A stretch of 64,000 nt of DNA from Synechococcus sp. WH 8109 (GCF_000161795.2 NZ_CP006882.1:558001-622000), one strand, 5' to 3'. Shown: positions 9,967 to 19,761, counted from the stretch's first letter. Made by a program: numbers and translations. Notes: generated by a model not told the origin, from the sequence alone.

Positions 9967-11040
9967 ATGCATGCAGTGCTTGCCCTCGAAACAAGTTGTG
10001 ACGAGTCCGCTGCAGCGGTCCTGCGCCGTCACGCGGATGGGCGAATCGACGTTCTGGGGTCGCAAATTGCATCTCAGGTGGAGGAGCATGCCCGCTGGGG
10101 TGGTGTGGTGCCCGAAATCGCTTCGCGCCGCCATGTCGAGGCCCTGCCGGGGCTTGTGGATGCCGTTGTTCACGAGGCGGGTGTCGCTCTGGCGCAAATG
10201 GATGCCATCGCGGCCACGATCACTCCAGGTCTGGCCGGGGCTCTGATGGTGGCCTCGGTGACTGGCCGCACCCTTGCCGCGCTGCATCAGCGTCCCTTTC
10301 TCGGCGTTCATCATCTGGAGGGCCATCTGGCCTCGGTGATGCTTGGAGATGCTCCACCGCAAGCTCCTTATCTAGTTTTGCTGGTGAGCGGGGGCCACAC
10401 GGAGCTGATCCTGGTGGCTGACGACGGCGGGATGACGCGCCTTGGCCGAAGCCATGACGATGCCGCTGGAGAAGCTTTCGACAAGGTGGCGCGCCTGCTT
10501 GGTCTGGGATATCCAGGAGGTCCTGCCATCCAGGCTGTTGCCGAAACGGGTGATGCAACGCGCTTCAGCCTGCCCAAGGGGCGGATTTCATTGCCGGGCG
10601 GTGGGTTTCATCCCTACGACTTCTCCTTCAGTGGTCTGAAGACTGCCATGCTCCGAACCGTGGAAACCCTGCGGCAAAACCCCGATCCGCTGCCTCTTGC
10701 CGACCTGGCCGCCAGTTTCGAACAGGTGGTGGCTGATGTTCTGGTGCAGCGCAGCCTTCGCTGTGCTGAAGACAATGGTGTTCAGCAACTGGTGATGGTC
10801 GGCGGCGTCGCAGCGAACCGTCGTTTGCGCCAAAGCATGCTCGAACAGGGGAAGCAGCGCGGCATAGCTGTCTCTATCGCTCCCCTGGCCTTCTGCACCG
10901 ACAACGCCGCCATGATCGGAGCTGCGGCCTTGCTGCGTCTGGGCCAGAACACGGCTTGCACCTCTCTTGAATCAGGCGTTGCCGCCCGCTGGCCCTTGGA
11001 TCAGGCCAATGCGCTTTACACACCAGACCCACCCTTTTAG
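9967..11040 (+). CDS. tsaD: tRNA N6-adenosine threonylcarbamoyltransferase TsaD
   Basis: TsaD transfers the threonylcarbamoyl group to A37 of tRNAs that read ANN codons. The 357-residue product starts [15 protein letters not shown] and carries the metal-binding HHLEGH motif (about residues 116-121), with the ASKHA-fold segments VSGGHTELI (about 139) and [16 protein letters not shown] late [10 protein letters not shown] box is also present (about 279). Its length is normal. It diverges from psaF with a 77-nt intergenic region. The hli gene starts 18 nt after its stop. Confidence 0.97.
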   Translation: MHAVLALETSCDESAAAVLRRHADGRIDVLGSQIASQVEEHARWGGVVPEIASRRHVEALPGLVDAVVHEAGVALAQMDAIAATITPGLAGALMVASVTGRTLAALHQRPFLGVHHLEGHLASVMLGDAPPQAPYLVLLVSGGHTELILVADDGGMTRLGRSHDDAAGEAFDKVARLLGLGYPGGPAIQAVAETGDATRFSLPKGRISLPGGGFHPYDFSFSGLKTAMLRTVETLRQNPDPLPLADLAASFEQVVADVLVQRSLRCAEDNGVQQLVMVGGVAANRRLRQSMLEQGKQRGIAVSIAPLAFCTDNAAMIGAAALLRLGQNTACTSLESGVAARWPLDQANALYTPDPPF

Positions 11041-11058
11041 GAAAGCCTTTTAGGCTTG

Positions 11059-11259
11059 ATGGAGCTCTTCGGTCTCTGCGTCGTGGACCAACCGGAAACC
11101 AGATCAGAAGCTCCAGAGCCCGTGGAGGCAGAAGAGCTGAACGCCTGGAAGCGTGGCTTCACTCCACAGGCCGAAATCTGGAACGGCCGTTTGGCGATGA
11201 TCGGCCTCTCCGCAGGCATTGCTGTAGTTCTTTTGGTGCGTGTGTTCAGCGGTGGCTGA
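11059..11259 (+). CDS. hli: High-light-inducible protein (HLIP, LHC-like)
   Basis: This is a 66-residue, single-helix member of the chlorophyll a/b-binding superfamily. HLIPs bind chlorophyll and carotenoid and protect photosystem assembly under excess light. The Chl-binding signature EIWNGRLAMIG (about 41-51) starts the membrane helix. ATG 11059 is preferred over a TTG codon just before it. It lies 18 nt downstream of tsaD. Its stop TGA abuts the complementary stop of the decayed pilT, giving TGATCA. Confidence 0.92.
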   Translation: MELFGLCVVDQPETRSEAPEPVEAEELNAWKRGFTPQAEIWNGRLAMIGLSAGIAVVLLVRVFSGG

Positions 11260-12030
11260 TCAGCTTCGGCCCCGCAGGGCCTGAGCCAGGTCATTGGGTT
11301 TAAGGCTGACGGCCAACGCTTAATCGCCGTCCGTGCGACCCGTTTCCACCAGGGCCAGCAGCGATTGATTGGTGGTCACCATCCCATCGAACCCTTTGCG
11401 TTACATGATTTCCTCAACCTCATCGAGCGCCCCCCGCTGGATGTAGTCCTTGCAGGCATCGGTGTTGATCAGGATGTCGTGATAGGCCGTTCGTTTTGCA
11501 TCTGTTGTCTTGATCAATCCCTGGGCGATCACCCCCAGCAGCGACTCGGACAACGAACGGCGCACACTCTCCTGCTCTTCAGGCGAATACATGCCGAGGA
11601 CCTGTTCCACGGTCTTCACCGCAATTGGTGTGCAGGGCTCGAACACCAGGTGGCCGGTCTGGGCCGCTTCGAGGGCCGTGGAGAGGGTTTCCTGATCCCG
11701 GATTTCGCCCACCAGAATCACATCGGGGTCTTCCCGCAGGGCAGCCTTCAGCGCGTTGTGGAATCTGAGGGTGTGCAACCCCACTTCCCGGCGCCGGATG
11801 AGGGACTTGCGGCTCTAGTGCACGAACTCGACGGGATCCTCGATCGTGAGGATGTTGCGTGCCTCGTTGCGGTTGATCCAATCGATCATGGCCGCCAGGG
11901 TTGTGCTTTTGCCGGAGGTCACTAGGGTCAGTCCCATCGGACGGGCCGCGAGGCTCTCCAGCACGCTGGGGAGATTCAGCTGCTCCATGGTGAGGATCGT
12001 CTCGCTGCTGGGACTGGCAAGGATTTCTCA
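11260..12030 (-). pseudogene. pilT: pilT-like type IV pilus retraction ATPase, degraded
   Basis: Conceptual translation gives a recognisable PilT core: ILTMEQLNLPSVLES, then [54 protein letters not shown] and SLLALVE. It is dead for several reasons. The Walker A loop lacks four residues (VT directly followed by SGKSTT). In-frame stops occur at 11815-11817 (TAG), 11401-11403 (TAA) and 11320-11322 (TAA). A pair of small deletions scrambles the region after HLVF. Roughly the N-terminal third is missing, upstream of about 12030. The natural stop is still visible at 11260-11262. No other pilus gene is in the window. Confidence 0.93.
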
Positions 12031-12081
12031 CTGTTCTCTCCGGGTGTACGCCCGTAAACTCCAGCGGTCCGTCTGGATGGA

Positions 12082-13194
12082 ATGGCTGAACAGCCTCGCG
12101 TCACGATCGTTCTGGGAACGCGTCCCGAGGCGATCAAGCTGGCTCCGGTCATCCGGACGTTCCAAGCCTGTGATGCATTGCAGATCCGTGTTGTCTTGAC
12201 CGGTCAGCACCGAGAAATGGTGGGCCAGGTGATGGATCTGTTCCATCTCCAGGCGGATCAGGATCTCAATCTGATGGCACCCCGTCAGACCCTGACGCAT
12301 GTCACCTGTGCTGCGTTGCAAGGGCTGCGGGAAGACTTTCAGGCCTATCCGCCGCAATTGGTTCTAGTGCAGGGCGACACCACCACGGCGTTTGCCGCTG
12401 GTTTGGCTGCGTTTTACGAGCAGATCCCGGTTGGTCACGTGGAGGCCGGTCTGCGTACCGACAATCTTCTTGATCCCTTCCCGGAAGAAGCCAACCGTCG
12501 GCTCCTTTCTCAGATCGCAACCCTTCATTTCGCGCCGACGCTCAAGGCCGAATCCAACCTGCGAGCATCCGGTGTAGTCGGGGAGATCGCCGTGACTGGT
12601 AACACCGTGATCGATGCCTTGTTGTTGATGGTCGAATCGGCGCCGGATGTTCACTTTGATGGCCTCGACTGGGATCAACAGAGGGTGATCCTCGCCACGG
12701 TGCATCGGCGTGAAAACTGGGGTGAGCGGCTGCACTACATCGCTGCAGGAATGCTGCAGGTGCTTGAGCGCTACCCCGACACGGCGCTTCTTCTGCCGAT
12801 GCACCGCAACCCGACGGTGCGTGAACCGCTGCAGGCTCTGCTTGCAAGCCATCCCCGTGTCGTTCTGACAGAACCTCTGGACTACGACCGTCTCGTCGCA
12901 GCTATGAAGGGCTGCTTCCTGTTGCTCACCGATTCCGGTGGTCTCCAGGAGGAGGCCCCTGCGCTAGGCAAACCCGTGCTGGTTCTGCGGCGAACCACAG
13001 AGCGGCCGGAGGCCGTTGATGCGGGTACAGCCCGGCTAGTGGGCACCGATCCCGATGTGATCCTGGAGGAGACCTCGCGGCTGCTCGGTGATGCCACGGC
13101 CTATCAAGAGATGTCCCGCGCCGTTAACCCCTTTGGCGATGGTCACGCCAGCGAACGCATCCTTGAGTGCTGTCGGCGACAGCTCAGGGTCTGA
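12082..13194 (+). CDS. wecB: UDP-N-acetylglucosamine 2-epimerase (non-hydrolysing)
   Basis: WecB interconverts UDP-GlcNAc and UDP-ManNAc, a precursor for surface polysaccharides. The 370-residue product has the N-terminal GTRPEAIKLAPVI (about 12-24), the HVEAGLRTDN region (about 119), the HRRENWG catalytic segment (about 209) and the C-terminal TDSGGLQEEAPALGKPVLVLR block (in pieces, about 275-296). These are typical of the family. It stands directly beside the decayed pilT on the other strand and leads a rightward overlapping cluster, but no other polysaccharide genes are adjacent. Confidence 0.95.
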   Translation: MAEQPRVTIVLGTRPEAIKLAPVIRTFQACDALQIRVVLTGQHREMVGQVMDLFHLQADQDLNLMAPRQTLTHVTCAALQGLREDFQAYPPQLVLVQGDTTTAFAAGLAAFYEQIPVGHVEAGLRTDNLLDPFPEEANRRLLSQIATLHFAPTLKAESNLRASGVVGEIAVTGNTVIDALLLMVESAPDVHFDGLDWDQQRVILATVHRRENWGERLHYIAAGMLQVLERYPDTALLLPMHRNPTVREPLQALLASHPRVVLTEPLDYDRLVAAMKGCFLLLTDSGGLQEEAPALGKPVLVLRRTTERPEAVDAGTARLVGTDPDVILEETSRLLGDATAYQEMSRAVNPFGDGHASERILECCRRQLRV

Positions 13195-13765
13195 AGCGTC
13201 CCTCAGCAGCGATTGCTGTTACCGCTGGTGGCTGCGGCGCTGCCTGGGTGCCGGCGACGGGTGCCTGCTTTTTGTGGGTCTGAATCCCTCGAGAGCTGAT
13301 GGCCAGCGTGATGATCCGACCCTGCGCCGTTTGATCGGCTTCGCCAGGCAATGGGGATATCGGGAGTTGCGGGTGCTGAATCTGTTCGCTCGGATGTCGC
13401 CATCTCCAGCGGCGCTGCTGCGGGTGAAGGACCCCATCGGTGAGCAGAACGACGCGATCTTGAACCGCTGGTTCAACCACTGGTCCCGAACATCTGGGGT
13501 CGATCTCTGGTGTGGATGGGGGGCCAATGGGGGGCGATGGGACCGGGCTCAGCTGGTTCTTGGAAACATTCAGTGTTTGCTGCCGCAACGCCGACGCTCC
13601 GTTCCCGACTCGCCGCATCCTCTGATGCTGGGGCAGACGGCCTCGGGGCAACCGCGCCATCCGCTTTATGCCCCGCGTAACGCCTGTCTTCGCCCTTTTC
13701 TCTGGGCAGACCCGGAACCGATCCGTCATCCTGTGGGGACCGTGATGGATGTCTTTCCGCGCTGA
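13139..13765 (+). CDS. DUF1643 domain-containing protein
   Basis: The product is about 208 residues, with family features LLFVGLNPSRAD (about 43-54), DDPTLRRLIGFARQWGY (about 58-74) and DLWCGWGANGG near residue 122. DUF1643 proteins are widespread and of unknown biochemical role; the fold may resemble that of nucleotide-processing enzymes, but I cannot support a function. The start is unclear. ATG 13139 overlaps the wecB end by 56 nt, and no good start lies between the wecB stop and the conserved region. It overlaps the next gene (TGATG at 13763-13767). Confidence 0.8.
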   Translation: MVTPANASLSAVGDSSGSEASLSSDCCYRWWLRRCLGAGDGCLLFVGLNPSRADGQRDDPTLRRLIGFARQWGYRELRVLNLFARMSPSPAALLRVKDPIGEQNDAILNRWFNHWSRTSGVDLWCGWGANGGRWDRAQLVLGNIQCLLPQRRRSVPDSPHPLMLGQTASGQPRHPLYAPRNACLRPFLWADPEPIRHPVGTVMDVFPR

Positions 13766-14010
13766 TGTCCCCTACGCCCCGTCGTTACGCCGTCGATCTC
13801 CACCTTGTGGGAGGGCAAACCGAACGGGTGTTTTTTCCGAAACTCGAGACCTTCCAGGTGTGGTACCAAGGGGTGGTCAATGCCGAGAACCAGGGCGGTT
13901 TCGTCAACGTTCCCCTCAGTGATCTGGAGGGCGAGTATCTGGTCGTACGCCCCCAAGCGGTGATCGGCTTGCGCGTGGAACCTCAGTTCTCCTCTGTCGA
14001 TGACGCCTGA
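13765..14010 (+). CDS. Conserved small cyanobacterial protein of unknown function
   Basis: The product is 81 residues, soluble, and rich in beta-strand-like segments (YAVDLHLVGGQTERVFFPKL, then VNVPLSDLEGEYLVVRP). The ATG overlaps the DUF1643 stop (TGATG) and the 3' end overlaps the antiporter start by 11 nt, so it sits inside a tightly coupled cluster. No catalytic motif is visible. Codon use matches its neighbours. Confidence 0.75.
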   Translation: MSPTPRRYAVDLHLVGGQTERVFFPKLETFQVWYQGVVNAENQGGFVNVPLSDLEGEYLVVRPQAVIGLRVEPQFSSVDDA

Positions 14011-15265
14011 GCGTCTGGGCCTCCTCTGGGGCGTCACGGTTTCCTCGGGTGCTGCAGCCCGTTTTCTGGCGGCCAAGTCGGAATTTCCTGGGGTGGTGTT
14101 GCTGCTCCTGTCGGGTCTGCTGATCGGTCGCTCTGGTCTGGGTTGGGTGGAACCCCTTGATCTCGGCTCCGGGCTTGGAACCGTGGTGGGTCTTCTTGTC
14201 AGCCTGGTGCTGTTCGACGGTGGACTGAATCTGCGTCTGCCTGGAGACACGATCAAGGCCACGGTGCAGCGCATCGCAGCTCTGCGTCTGTTGATCTCCC
14301 TGGGAGGCGGTCTGTTGGCGGCCCATTGGCTTGCGGGCCTCAGCTGGTCGCTTGCGGCTGTGTTCAGTGCAATCGTGCTGGCCACGGGGCCAACGGTGGT
14401 CACACCCCTGGTGCGTCAAATTCGGCTCGCACCTCCTCTGGGCGAAGTCCTGGAGGCTGAGGGACTGGTGCTTGAGCCCATCGGTGCCGTTTTAGCCCTG
14501 CTGCTGTTGGAGCTTGTCCTTGGCAACCTGCACGGCTGGCGTGAGGTGATGCTCGGCCTGCTGTATCGATTGGGCGGTGGTGTGCTGATTGGCGCGAGCG
14601 TCGGCTGGCTGCTTTCAGAGCTGCTGCGACGGCTCAAACCCGATCAGTTGAAGGGACTGCCGCTTCAGCTCAGTCTGGGTTTGCTATTTCTGATGTATGG
14701 CGTCAGTGAGTGGCTGCTGCCGGAATCCGCCCTGCCTGCTTCAGTGGCGGCGGGCATCGTTGTGGGTCGACGTCCAGGCCCTCACACCGCTGAATTGGAT
14801 GGTTTGATTCAGGAACTCGCGCAGTTGGCGATCACGATGCTGTTTCCGCTGCTGGCTGCTGACGTCTCCTGGGCTGAACTCAGTCCGCTGGGTTGGGGCG
14901 GCATTCTCTGCGTGCTGTCGTTGATGCTTGTGGTGCGTCCGATCGGCGTGGGTTTGGCCACCATCGGTTTGCCCTACAAGCTTGAGCAACGACTCTTTCT
15001 GGGTTGGCTCGCTCCGCGAGGCATCGTCACCGCAGCGGTGGCCTCTCTCTTCGCGATTCGCTTGGAGCAGGCCGGCATCCTGGGGGCAGGACGCCTACAG
15101 GGGTTGGTGTTCCTGACCATCCTGATGACAGTTGGTCTCCAGGGCCTCACTGCCCAGCCGTTGGCTCAGGCTCTTGACCTGGTCAAAGCTAATGATGACG
15201 AGCCTGCCTCAGCCGAGGCAGCGGCGCAGACGCGGCAGGTCCTCACCGATTCGGGCCAGCAATGA
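14000..15265 (+). CDS. Cation/proton antiporter, CPA (NhaP-like) family
   Basis: The product is 421 residues with about 12 membrane segments. It resembles cyanobacterial Na+(K+)/H+ exchangers that control internal Na+ and pH. Recognisable segments are [15 protein letters not shown] (about 126-140), [20 protein letters not shown] (about 153-172) and [19 protein letters not shown] (about 334-352). The acidic residue expected in the EGLxxDP-type ion-site motif is Glu here. A short polar C-terminal tail follows the last helix. The last 57 nt overlap the 3' end of gltX on the other strand. Ion specificity cannot be told from sequence. Confidence 0.88.
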   Translation: MTPERLGLLWGVTVSSGAAARFLAAKSEFPGVVLLLLSGLLIGRSGLGWVEPLDLGSGLGTVVGLLVSLVLFDGGLNLRLPGDTIKATVQRIAALRLLISLGGGLLAAHWLAGLSWSLAAVFSAIVLATGPTVVTPLVRQIRLAPPLGEVLEAEGLVLEPIGAVLALLLLELVLGNLHGWREVMLGLLYRLGGGVLIGASVGWLLSELLRRLKPDQLKGLPLQLSLGLLFLMYGVSEWLLPESALPASVAAGIVVGRRPGPHTAELDGLIQELAQLAITMLFPLLAADVSWAELSPLGWGGILCVLSLMLVVRPIGVGLATIGLPYKLEQRLFLGWLAPRGIVTAAVASLFAIRLEQAGILGAGRLQGLVFLTILMTVGLQGLTAQPLAQALDLVKANDDEPASAEAAAQTRQVLTDSGQQ

Positions 15266-16642
15266 CCAGGTGGTGATCAGATCAGGGCCTTGAAGACGCC
15301 CCAGCAGAGCGGCGCGCAGGGATTTCATCACAACCCCTTTCTTCACACCGGCTGCTTTGGCGGCGTCCCCCAGCCAAGCTTTGGCTTGATCGACATCGCT
15401 GCCGTCCCAAGGGTTGTTCTCGAGCCGCTGAAGCAGGTCGGCAATAGCTTCCTTGGCTCCTTCGATCGCGAGTTGCTCGAGCGCATCTTCCTGGAGCTCC
15501 GGACGATCAAAGAACGGTTCCGCCTGATCGACGCCATCTTTGAGCAGGGTGAGCGATGGCCCCAGCAAGGCGCAGAGGTCCAGGCACCAGCTCTTGTCGC
15601 TGGCAGGGGTCCAACCCCGTTCGGTCCAAAGCTGCGTCAGTTCCTCCAGAAGATGTTCCGCCGTCCAGCCGTGCAGAACCTGGGCATTCAGCCAGTTGAG
15701 CTTGTCCCAGTCGAAACGCGCCCCGGCTTTGTTGACGCGGTCGAAACCAAAAACGGCTGCGGCCTCACTCAAGCTGAACCGTTCCTCCATGCCCTCCGGT
15801 ACGGACCACCCCAACAAGGTCATGTAGTTGGCGATGGCGTCAGGGGTGTAGCCCATGGCGCGGAAGTCGTTGATGGAGGTCACCCCATCCCGTTTGGAGA
15901 GCTTGCGTCCCTCGGCATTGAGGATGAGAGGAGCGTGGGCAAAGGTCGGCAGGGGCAGGCCCAGCGCTTCGTAGAGGAGCAGTTGCTTGGCGGTGTTGGC
16001 AATGTGATCTTCACCGCGGATTACATGTGTGATTTCCATCGCGGCGTCATCCACCACCACAACAAGGTTGTAGAGGGGATAGCCGATTTGATCCGCCGGG
16101 GCGCGACGGGCAATCACCATGTCTCCGCCAAGGTCTGAGCCCCGCCAGCTCATGTCGCCACGCACCAAATCATTCCAGTGAATTTCGGCAGCGTCATCAA
16201 TGCGAAAGCGAATCACCGCTTCACGGCCTTCTGCCTGAAACTCCTGCTCTTGATCGGGCGTCAGAGACCTGTGGCGATTGTCGTAGCGCGGCGCTTGATT
16301 GGCCGCTTTCTGCGCATCGCGCATGGCCGTGAGTTCCGTTTCGCTGGCGTAGCAGCGGTAGGCCAATCCCCGATCGAGCAGGGTCTGTATGGCTTGACGG
16401 TGCTGACCCACCCGTTCGCTCTGGATGACGGGTTCCTCGTCCCAGTTGATCCCGAGCCACTGCAAGCCTTCGAGAATGTTTTGGGTGTACTCGGGCTTGG
16501 ACCGCTCCTTGTCGGTGTCTTCAATGCGCAGCAAGAATGCTCCTTGCTCGTGCTTGGCGTAAAGCCAGTTGAAAACAGCGGTTCGCGCCGTTCCAATATG
16601 AAGCGTGCCCGTCGGGCTTGGGGCCAATCGAACGCGCACCAT
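15209..16642 (-). CDS. gltX: Glutamyl-tRNA synthetase
   Basis: GltX charges tRNA-Glu; in cyanobacteria the product also feeds 5-aminolevulinate synthesis, in which hemL (this window) acts. The 477-residue product starts [12 protein letters not shown] and has the class I HIGH-type motif (HIGT, about 14-17) and KMSKS-type motif KLSKRDG (about 244-250). An in-frame extension to 16690 would run into the tRNA-Asp gene upstream, so ATG 16642 is chosen. tRNA-Asp lies 21 nt upstream on the same strand. Confidence 0.97.
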   Translation of the reverse strand: MVRVRLAPSPTGTLHIGTARTAVFNWLYAKHEQGAFLLRIEDTDKERSKPEYTQNILEGLQWLGINWDEEPVIQSERVGQHRQAIQTLLDRGLAYRCYASETELTAMRDAQKAANQAPRYDNRHRSLTPDQEQEFQAEGREAVIRFRIDDAAEIHWNDLVRGDMSWRGSDLGGDMVIARRAPADQIGYPLYNLVVVVDDAAMEITHVIRGEDHIANTAKQLLLYEALGLPLPTFAHAPLILNAEGRKLSKRDGVTSINDFRAMGYTPDAIANYMTLLGWSVPEGMEERFSLSEAAAVFGFDRVNKAGARFDWDKLNWLNAQVLHGWTAEHLLEELTQLWTERGWTPASDKSWCLDLCALLGPSLTLLKDGVDQAEPFFDRPELQEDALEQLAIEGAKEAIADLLQRLENNPWDGSDVDQAKAWLGDAAKAAGVKKGVVMKSLRAALLGRLQGPDLITTWSLLARIGEDLPRLRRCLG

Positions 16643-16663
16643 CGTGGCTCTTGGTGGTGAGAA

Positions 16664-16737
16664 CGGGACCGACGGGATTCGAACCCGCAACTTCCGCCGT
16701 GACAGGGCGGTGCTCTAACCGGTTGAACTACGGTCCC
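16664..16737 (-). tRNA. tRNA-Asp (anticodon GTC)
   Basis: This is a 74-nt cloverleaf on the minus strand. The acceptor GGGACCG pairs with CGGTCCC, followed by discriminator G. The anticodon arm CCGCC-CTGTCAC-GGCGG places GTC at positions 34-36. The T loop GGTTCGAATCC is standard and no CCA is encoded. It lies just upstream of gltX and could be transcribed with it. Confidence 0.96.
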
Positions 16738-16883
16738 AGATCCGATTCAGAACTCGCGAGACGCGCTCCGAAGAATCTGATCTGAGTCGCTTGCGCGACC
16801 TGATCAGTATCAACTGTCGCCCTGCCCCCCGTCAACAACTAAGCGATGGATCAGCCTGGTTTTGTAATCGGGGAGTTTCCACA

Positions 16884-16911
16884 AAAAATCCCGACGACAA
16901 AGTCGCCGGGA
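16884..16911 (-). terminator. Rho-independent terminator of the hyper-conserved protein gene
   Basis: Read on the minus strand, TCCCGGCGAC-TTT-GTCGTCGGGA forms a 10-bp stem with one G-T wobble, followed by a run of T (16889 down to 16884). It lies about 40 nt after the stop of the 62-residue gene at 16953 and would end the rplS/tRNA-Trp/hcp transcript before tRNA-Asp. Confidence 0.85.
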
Positions 16912-16952
16912 CATAAGGGAAAACTTCGGCATAACGCCAAATGTTCACTGAG

Positions 16953-17141
16953 TCAGGGACGGAATCCTGCAGGTTCGATAAGCCGAACCTGATTGCCGCG
17001 GGCTGTGAATTCACGCCCTTGATCGCTCTGAACGACCACACGGCCGCCTGACTTGACGCGTATCACTCGGGCACGGACCCAGCCGAGGGCGGCTGACTCC
17101 AACACCTTCACAACATCACCAGGTTGAAGATCCAACTCCAT
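16953..17141 (-). CDS. hcp: Hyper-conserved protein (Hcp-type) of marine picocyanobacteria
   Basis: This is a 62-residue basic protein starting MELDLQPGDVVKVLESAALG, with a compact beta-rich pattern resembling an SH3/KOW-like fold (GWVRARVIRVKSGGRVVVQS). The length and the neighbourhood (between tRNA-Asp and tRNA-Trp, next to rplS and gltX) match the 62-residue hyper-conserved protein described in Prochlorococcus and marine Synechococcus; I recall this from the literature and have not checked an alignment. Its role is unproven, and the context suggests translation. ATG 17141 was chosen over an extension to 17174 that would nearly reach tRNA-Trp. Confidence 0.85.
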   Translation of the reverse strand: MELDLQPGDVVKVLESAALGWVRARVIRVKSGGRVVVQSDQGREFTARGNQVRLIEPAGFRP

Positions 17142-17178
17142 GCTCAGAACCGGGAAACTGCACGAGGGGAACATCGGA

Positions 17179-17251
17179 CGCGCCGTGGAGGACTCGAACC
17201 CCCGACATCAGGTTTTGGAGACCTGCGTTCTACCAACTGAACTAACGGCGC
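17179..17251 (-). tRNA. tRNA-Trp (anticodon CCA)
   Basis: This is a 73-nt cloverleaf on the minus strand. The acceptor GCGCCGT pairs with ACGGCGC, with discriminator G. The anticodon arm CAGGT-CTCCAAA-ACCTG places CCA at 34-36. The T arm contains GGTTCGAGTCC. It lies between rplS and the hyper-conserved protein gene, all on the minus strand. Confidence 0.96.
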
Positions 17252-17311
17252 AAGGCGATGTACCCCTCAGCCAACGTTGAAGTTGGCAACTGATTGAACG
17301 AGGTCGAAACC

Positions 17312-17788
17312 TCAGCGATCGAAGCGCTGCTTCACGCGGGTGGCCTTGCCCACCCGTTCCCGCAGATAGAAAAGCTTCGCCCTACGCACTTTACCGCGCC
17401 GTTCCACCTTGATGGAAGCCACCTGAGGGCTATGCAGCATGAACACCCGCTCAACGCCGATGCCCTGGAAAATCCGGCGCACGGTGATGGTCTGGTTGAG
17501 GCCACCATGGCGCTTGGAAATCACCACTCCTTCGTAGGGCTGAACACGCTCCTTGTTGCCCTCGCTGATGCGAACACCAACGCGCACGGTGTCGCCCACG
17601 TAGATCTCAGGGAGATCATCCTTCTGCTGTGACGACTCAAAGGAGCGAATCAGAGCTTCAGGGCTCAGTTTCTTGGCAGGGGCATCGGAAGCCTTGCTGG
17701 ACTTCGCCGCTGTGGCCTCAGGTGCTGTTTCCACAGCCGTTTCGGTGTTGTCGTCGGTCACCGCTGTGTCCTTCGAATCGGCTGCCAT
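17312..17788 (-). CDS. rplS: 50S ribosomal protein L19 with N-terminal extension
   Basis: L19 binds at the 30S-50S interface of the ribosome. The 158-residue product contains a normal L19 core from about residue 43 ([48 protein letters not shown]) to the end ([16 protein letters not shown]). Ahead of it are about 40 residues rich in Ala, Thr, Asp and Glu. Bacterial L19 is usually about 115 residues, so the extension is notable. ATG 17788 is the first good start; an upstream TTG exists at 17812. Confidence 0.96.
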   Translation of the reverse strand: MAADSKDTAVTDDNTETAVETAPEATAAKSSKASDAPAKKLSPEALIRSFESSQQKDDLPEIYVGDTVRVGVRISEGNKERVQPYEGVVISKRHGGLNQTITVRRIFQGIGVERVFMLHSPQVASIKVERRGKVRRAKLFYLRERVGKATRVKQRFDR

Positions 17789-17813
17789 CCCAGCTCCGCG
17801 TTGAATCGCCAAA

Positions 17814-18101
17814 CTATGAGTGTACCTTTCGACGCCATCGCTCTACCAGGAGCCCTGTGCCTGTGATCAGCATCCACAGCAGGCCGATTGCGTTGAGAAG
17901 AACGACGACCGGTTCCAGGGTGGACCCGAGCCATTCCCCCTCGTGCACCACCATTAACCAGTGAACCTGGTCCCGGCTGGCTCCGAACCAGTCCCGAGCC
18001 AGGCGGTAAAAGACACCGGAGAACACCGTCACCAGCAAGGGTGTCAGAACGAAGGGTGCAACGCTTCGATGCAGTTCCCGCAAGCGCACAAGCAGCGACA
18101 T
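17814..18101 (-). CDS. Small membrane protein (PepSY-like), conserved in cyanobacteria
   Basis: The product is about 95 residues with two hydrophobic segments ([20 protein letters not shown] and [20 protein letters not shown]) and a conserved central [15 protein letters not shown]. The pattern recalls PepSY-associated membrane proteins with a His-containing second helix region; no enzymatic role can be assigned. Starts are possible at 18101 (ATG, chosen) or further upstream to 18182, but the longer versions collide with map on the other strand. It is 25 nt upstream of rplS on the same strand. Confidence 0.75.
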   Translation of the reverse strand: MSLLVRLRELHRSVAPFVLTPLLVTVFSGVFYRLARDWFGASRDQVHWLMVVHEGEWLGSTLEPVVVLLNAIGLLWMLITGTGLLVERWRRKVHS

Positions 18102-18154
18102 GACCGGCATCAATTCGGTTGCTGTTGATAGCGTGACGGATATTGGGCTGAGCC

Positions 18155-19000
18155 ATGAATCTCTTTGCTGATCTTCTGGCATCCACTCAGGCAGCGCAGG
18201 GGCAAGTGACGGCGACGGGCCCTCGCATTCAGAAGCGTCGCGGTGTTGAGATCAAATCAGCCCGTGAAGTGAAGATCATGCGCCAGGCCAGTCACATCGT
18301 TGCCACCGTGCTGCGGGAGGTGATGGGAATGGTGGAGCCCGGCCAGACGACGGGAGATATTGATGCCTATGCGGAAAAACGCATTCGAGAGATGGGGGCG
18401 ACCCCAAGTTTCAAGGGATATCACGGTTTTCCGGCGAGCATCTGCGCCAGCATCAACAACGAAGTGGTGCATGGCATCCCCAGTCCAAAGCGTGTGATCC
18501 GCCAGGGCGATCTGCTGAAGGTGGATACCGGCGCCTACTTCGAGGGCTACCACGGCGACAGCTGCATCACGATCTGCGTGGGAGATGCGCCCCAGGAAGC
18601 ACAGACCTTGAGCCGTGTTGCCAAGGAAGCCTTGATGGCTGGTCTGAGCCAAGTCAAAGCAGGCAACACCCTGCTGGATATCGCTGGAGCCGTTGAAGAC
18701 CACGTCAAGGCCAACGGTTTCAGTGTTGTGGAGGATTACACCGGCCATGGTGTCGGCCGGAACCTGCACGAAGAACCTTCCGTATTCAATTTCCGCACCG
18801 ACGAGCTTCCCAACGTCACCTTGCGTCCTGGCATGACCCTGGCGATTGAGCCCATCCTCAATGCCGGCAGCAAGGCCTGCCGCACCTTGCGGGATCAGTG
18901 GACTGTCGTCACCCGCGACGGCTCTCTCTCGGCGCAGTGGGAGCACACCGTTCTGGTGACCAGTGATGGATGCGAGATCCTTACCGATCGGGGCGACTGA
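18155..19000 (+). CDS. map: Methionine aminopeptidase, type I
   Basis: Map removes the initiator Met from nascent proteins. The 281-residue product has the dimetal site residues in [20 protein letters not shown] (about 90-109), [15 protein letters not shown] (about 125-139), [16 protein letters not shown] (about 197-212), and a final E in AIEPIL (about 232) and WEHTVLVT. An N-terminal extension of about 35 residues precedes the family core. ATG 18155 is the only clear start. The 3' end overlaps the convergent SDR gene by 20 nt. Confidence 0.97.
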   Translation: MNLFADLLASTQAAQGQVTATGPRIQKRRGVEIKSAREVKIMRQASHIVATVLREVMGMVEPGQTTGDIDAYAEKRIREMGATPSFKGYHGFPASICASINNEVVHGIPSPKRVIRQGDLLKVDTGAYFEGYHGDSCITICVGDAPQEAQTLSRVAKEALMAGLSQVKAGNTLLDIAGAVEDHVKANGFSVVEDYTGHGVGRNLHEEPSVFNFRTDELPNVTLRPGMTLAIEPILNAGSKACRTLRDQWTVVTRDGSLSAQWEHTVLVTSDGCEILTDRGD

Positions 19001-19700
19001 GGATCCGGCTGTAGGTCCGCCGTCCAAGCTCGGTCAGAGGCATCAAGACATAAGTCAATGGGTTTGGTGTCACGATCACCAGGCGAAATCCCCAGCTCGC
19101 CTGGCGCAGCACCTGGTTGGCGACGAAATCGGCGCCCATAATCCCAATCGGATTGAGCGACGAGCGAAAGGGGCCGAGCACCAGCTTGCGCAGTATCAGG
19201 GCTTCGCGTCCGGTGGCATCAAGCGCCGCACCGCGGATGCTCACCAGTTGCCCCAGCAATCGCTTGGTGAGTTCATACACGGGACTGACGGCAGGCTGAA
19301 TTTCAGCCTCTGAGGTGTTGATCCACACCTCCTTCGGATAACCCTGCGGTGATGCTCTGCTGATGGCCTCAAATCGCTGCATCAGCCTCCAGCTGCTCAA
19401 GGTGTTGATCTCCAGCGCCTGATTGATCACTTCAGGGCTTTGGCCGCCCTGAGGATTGATCCCGTGGTTCAGCACCAGAACATCGAGCTCCTTCAGATCG
19501 GCGTCCAAGCTGGCTTCGTCTCCACAGCTCCAGCTCACCCAACAGTGTGGGCCGTCCGCTTGCTCTGGAGGTATGGATCCGTGGGTGAAACCGATGACGT
19601 AGGCGCCTGCGGAACGGAAGCAACGGGCCAGGGCTGCGCCAAGGGCTCCACGAGCGCCTGTGATGCCGATCCGTTTGCCGAGAAAGGGGGACTGGGCCAT
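18981..19700 (-). CDS. Short-chain dehydrogenase/reductase family protein
   Basis: The product is 239 residues with the nucleotide-binding glycine motif [14 protein letters not shown] (about 12-25), a LVLNHGIN segment (NAG-like, about 78) and the catalytic-type YELTK (YxxxK, about 164-168). These are classic SDR features for an NAD(P)-dependent oxidoreductase. The substrate is unknown. ATG 19700 ([15 protein letters not shown]) is preferred over upstream codons because it sits just before the dinucleotide-binding strand. It overlaps the end of map on the other strand. Confidence 0.88.
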   Translation of the reverse strand: MAQSPFLGKRIGITGARGALGAALARCFRSAGAYVIGFTHGSIPPEQADGPHCWVSWSCGDEASLDADLKELDVLVLNHGINPQGGQSPEVINQALEINTLSSWRLMQRFEAISRASPQGYPKEVWINTSEAEIQPAVSPVYELTKRLLGQLVSIRGAALDATGREALILRKLVLGPFRSSLNPIGIMGADFVANQVLRQASWGFRLVIVTPNPLTYVLMPLTELGRRTYSRILSRPDR

Positions 19701-19761
19701 GGGGCCAGCTTGGGGCATCCTTGAAACGAGCGGAGCACGAATCAAGCACTAGCCGTGTCAG

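Noticed and set aside
11579-12031. 150-codon frame in the pilT region
   Set aside because: It is one frame away from the PilT remnant and has an Arg/Pro/Gly-rich composition typical of shadows of GC-rich sequence.
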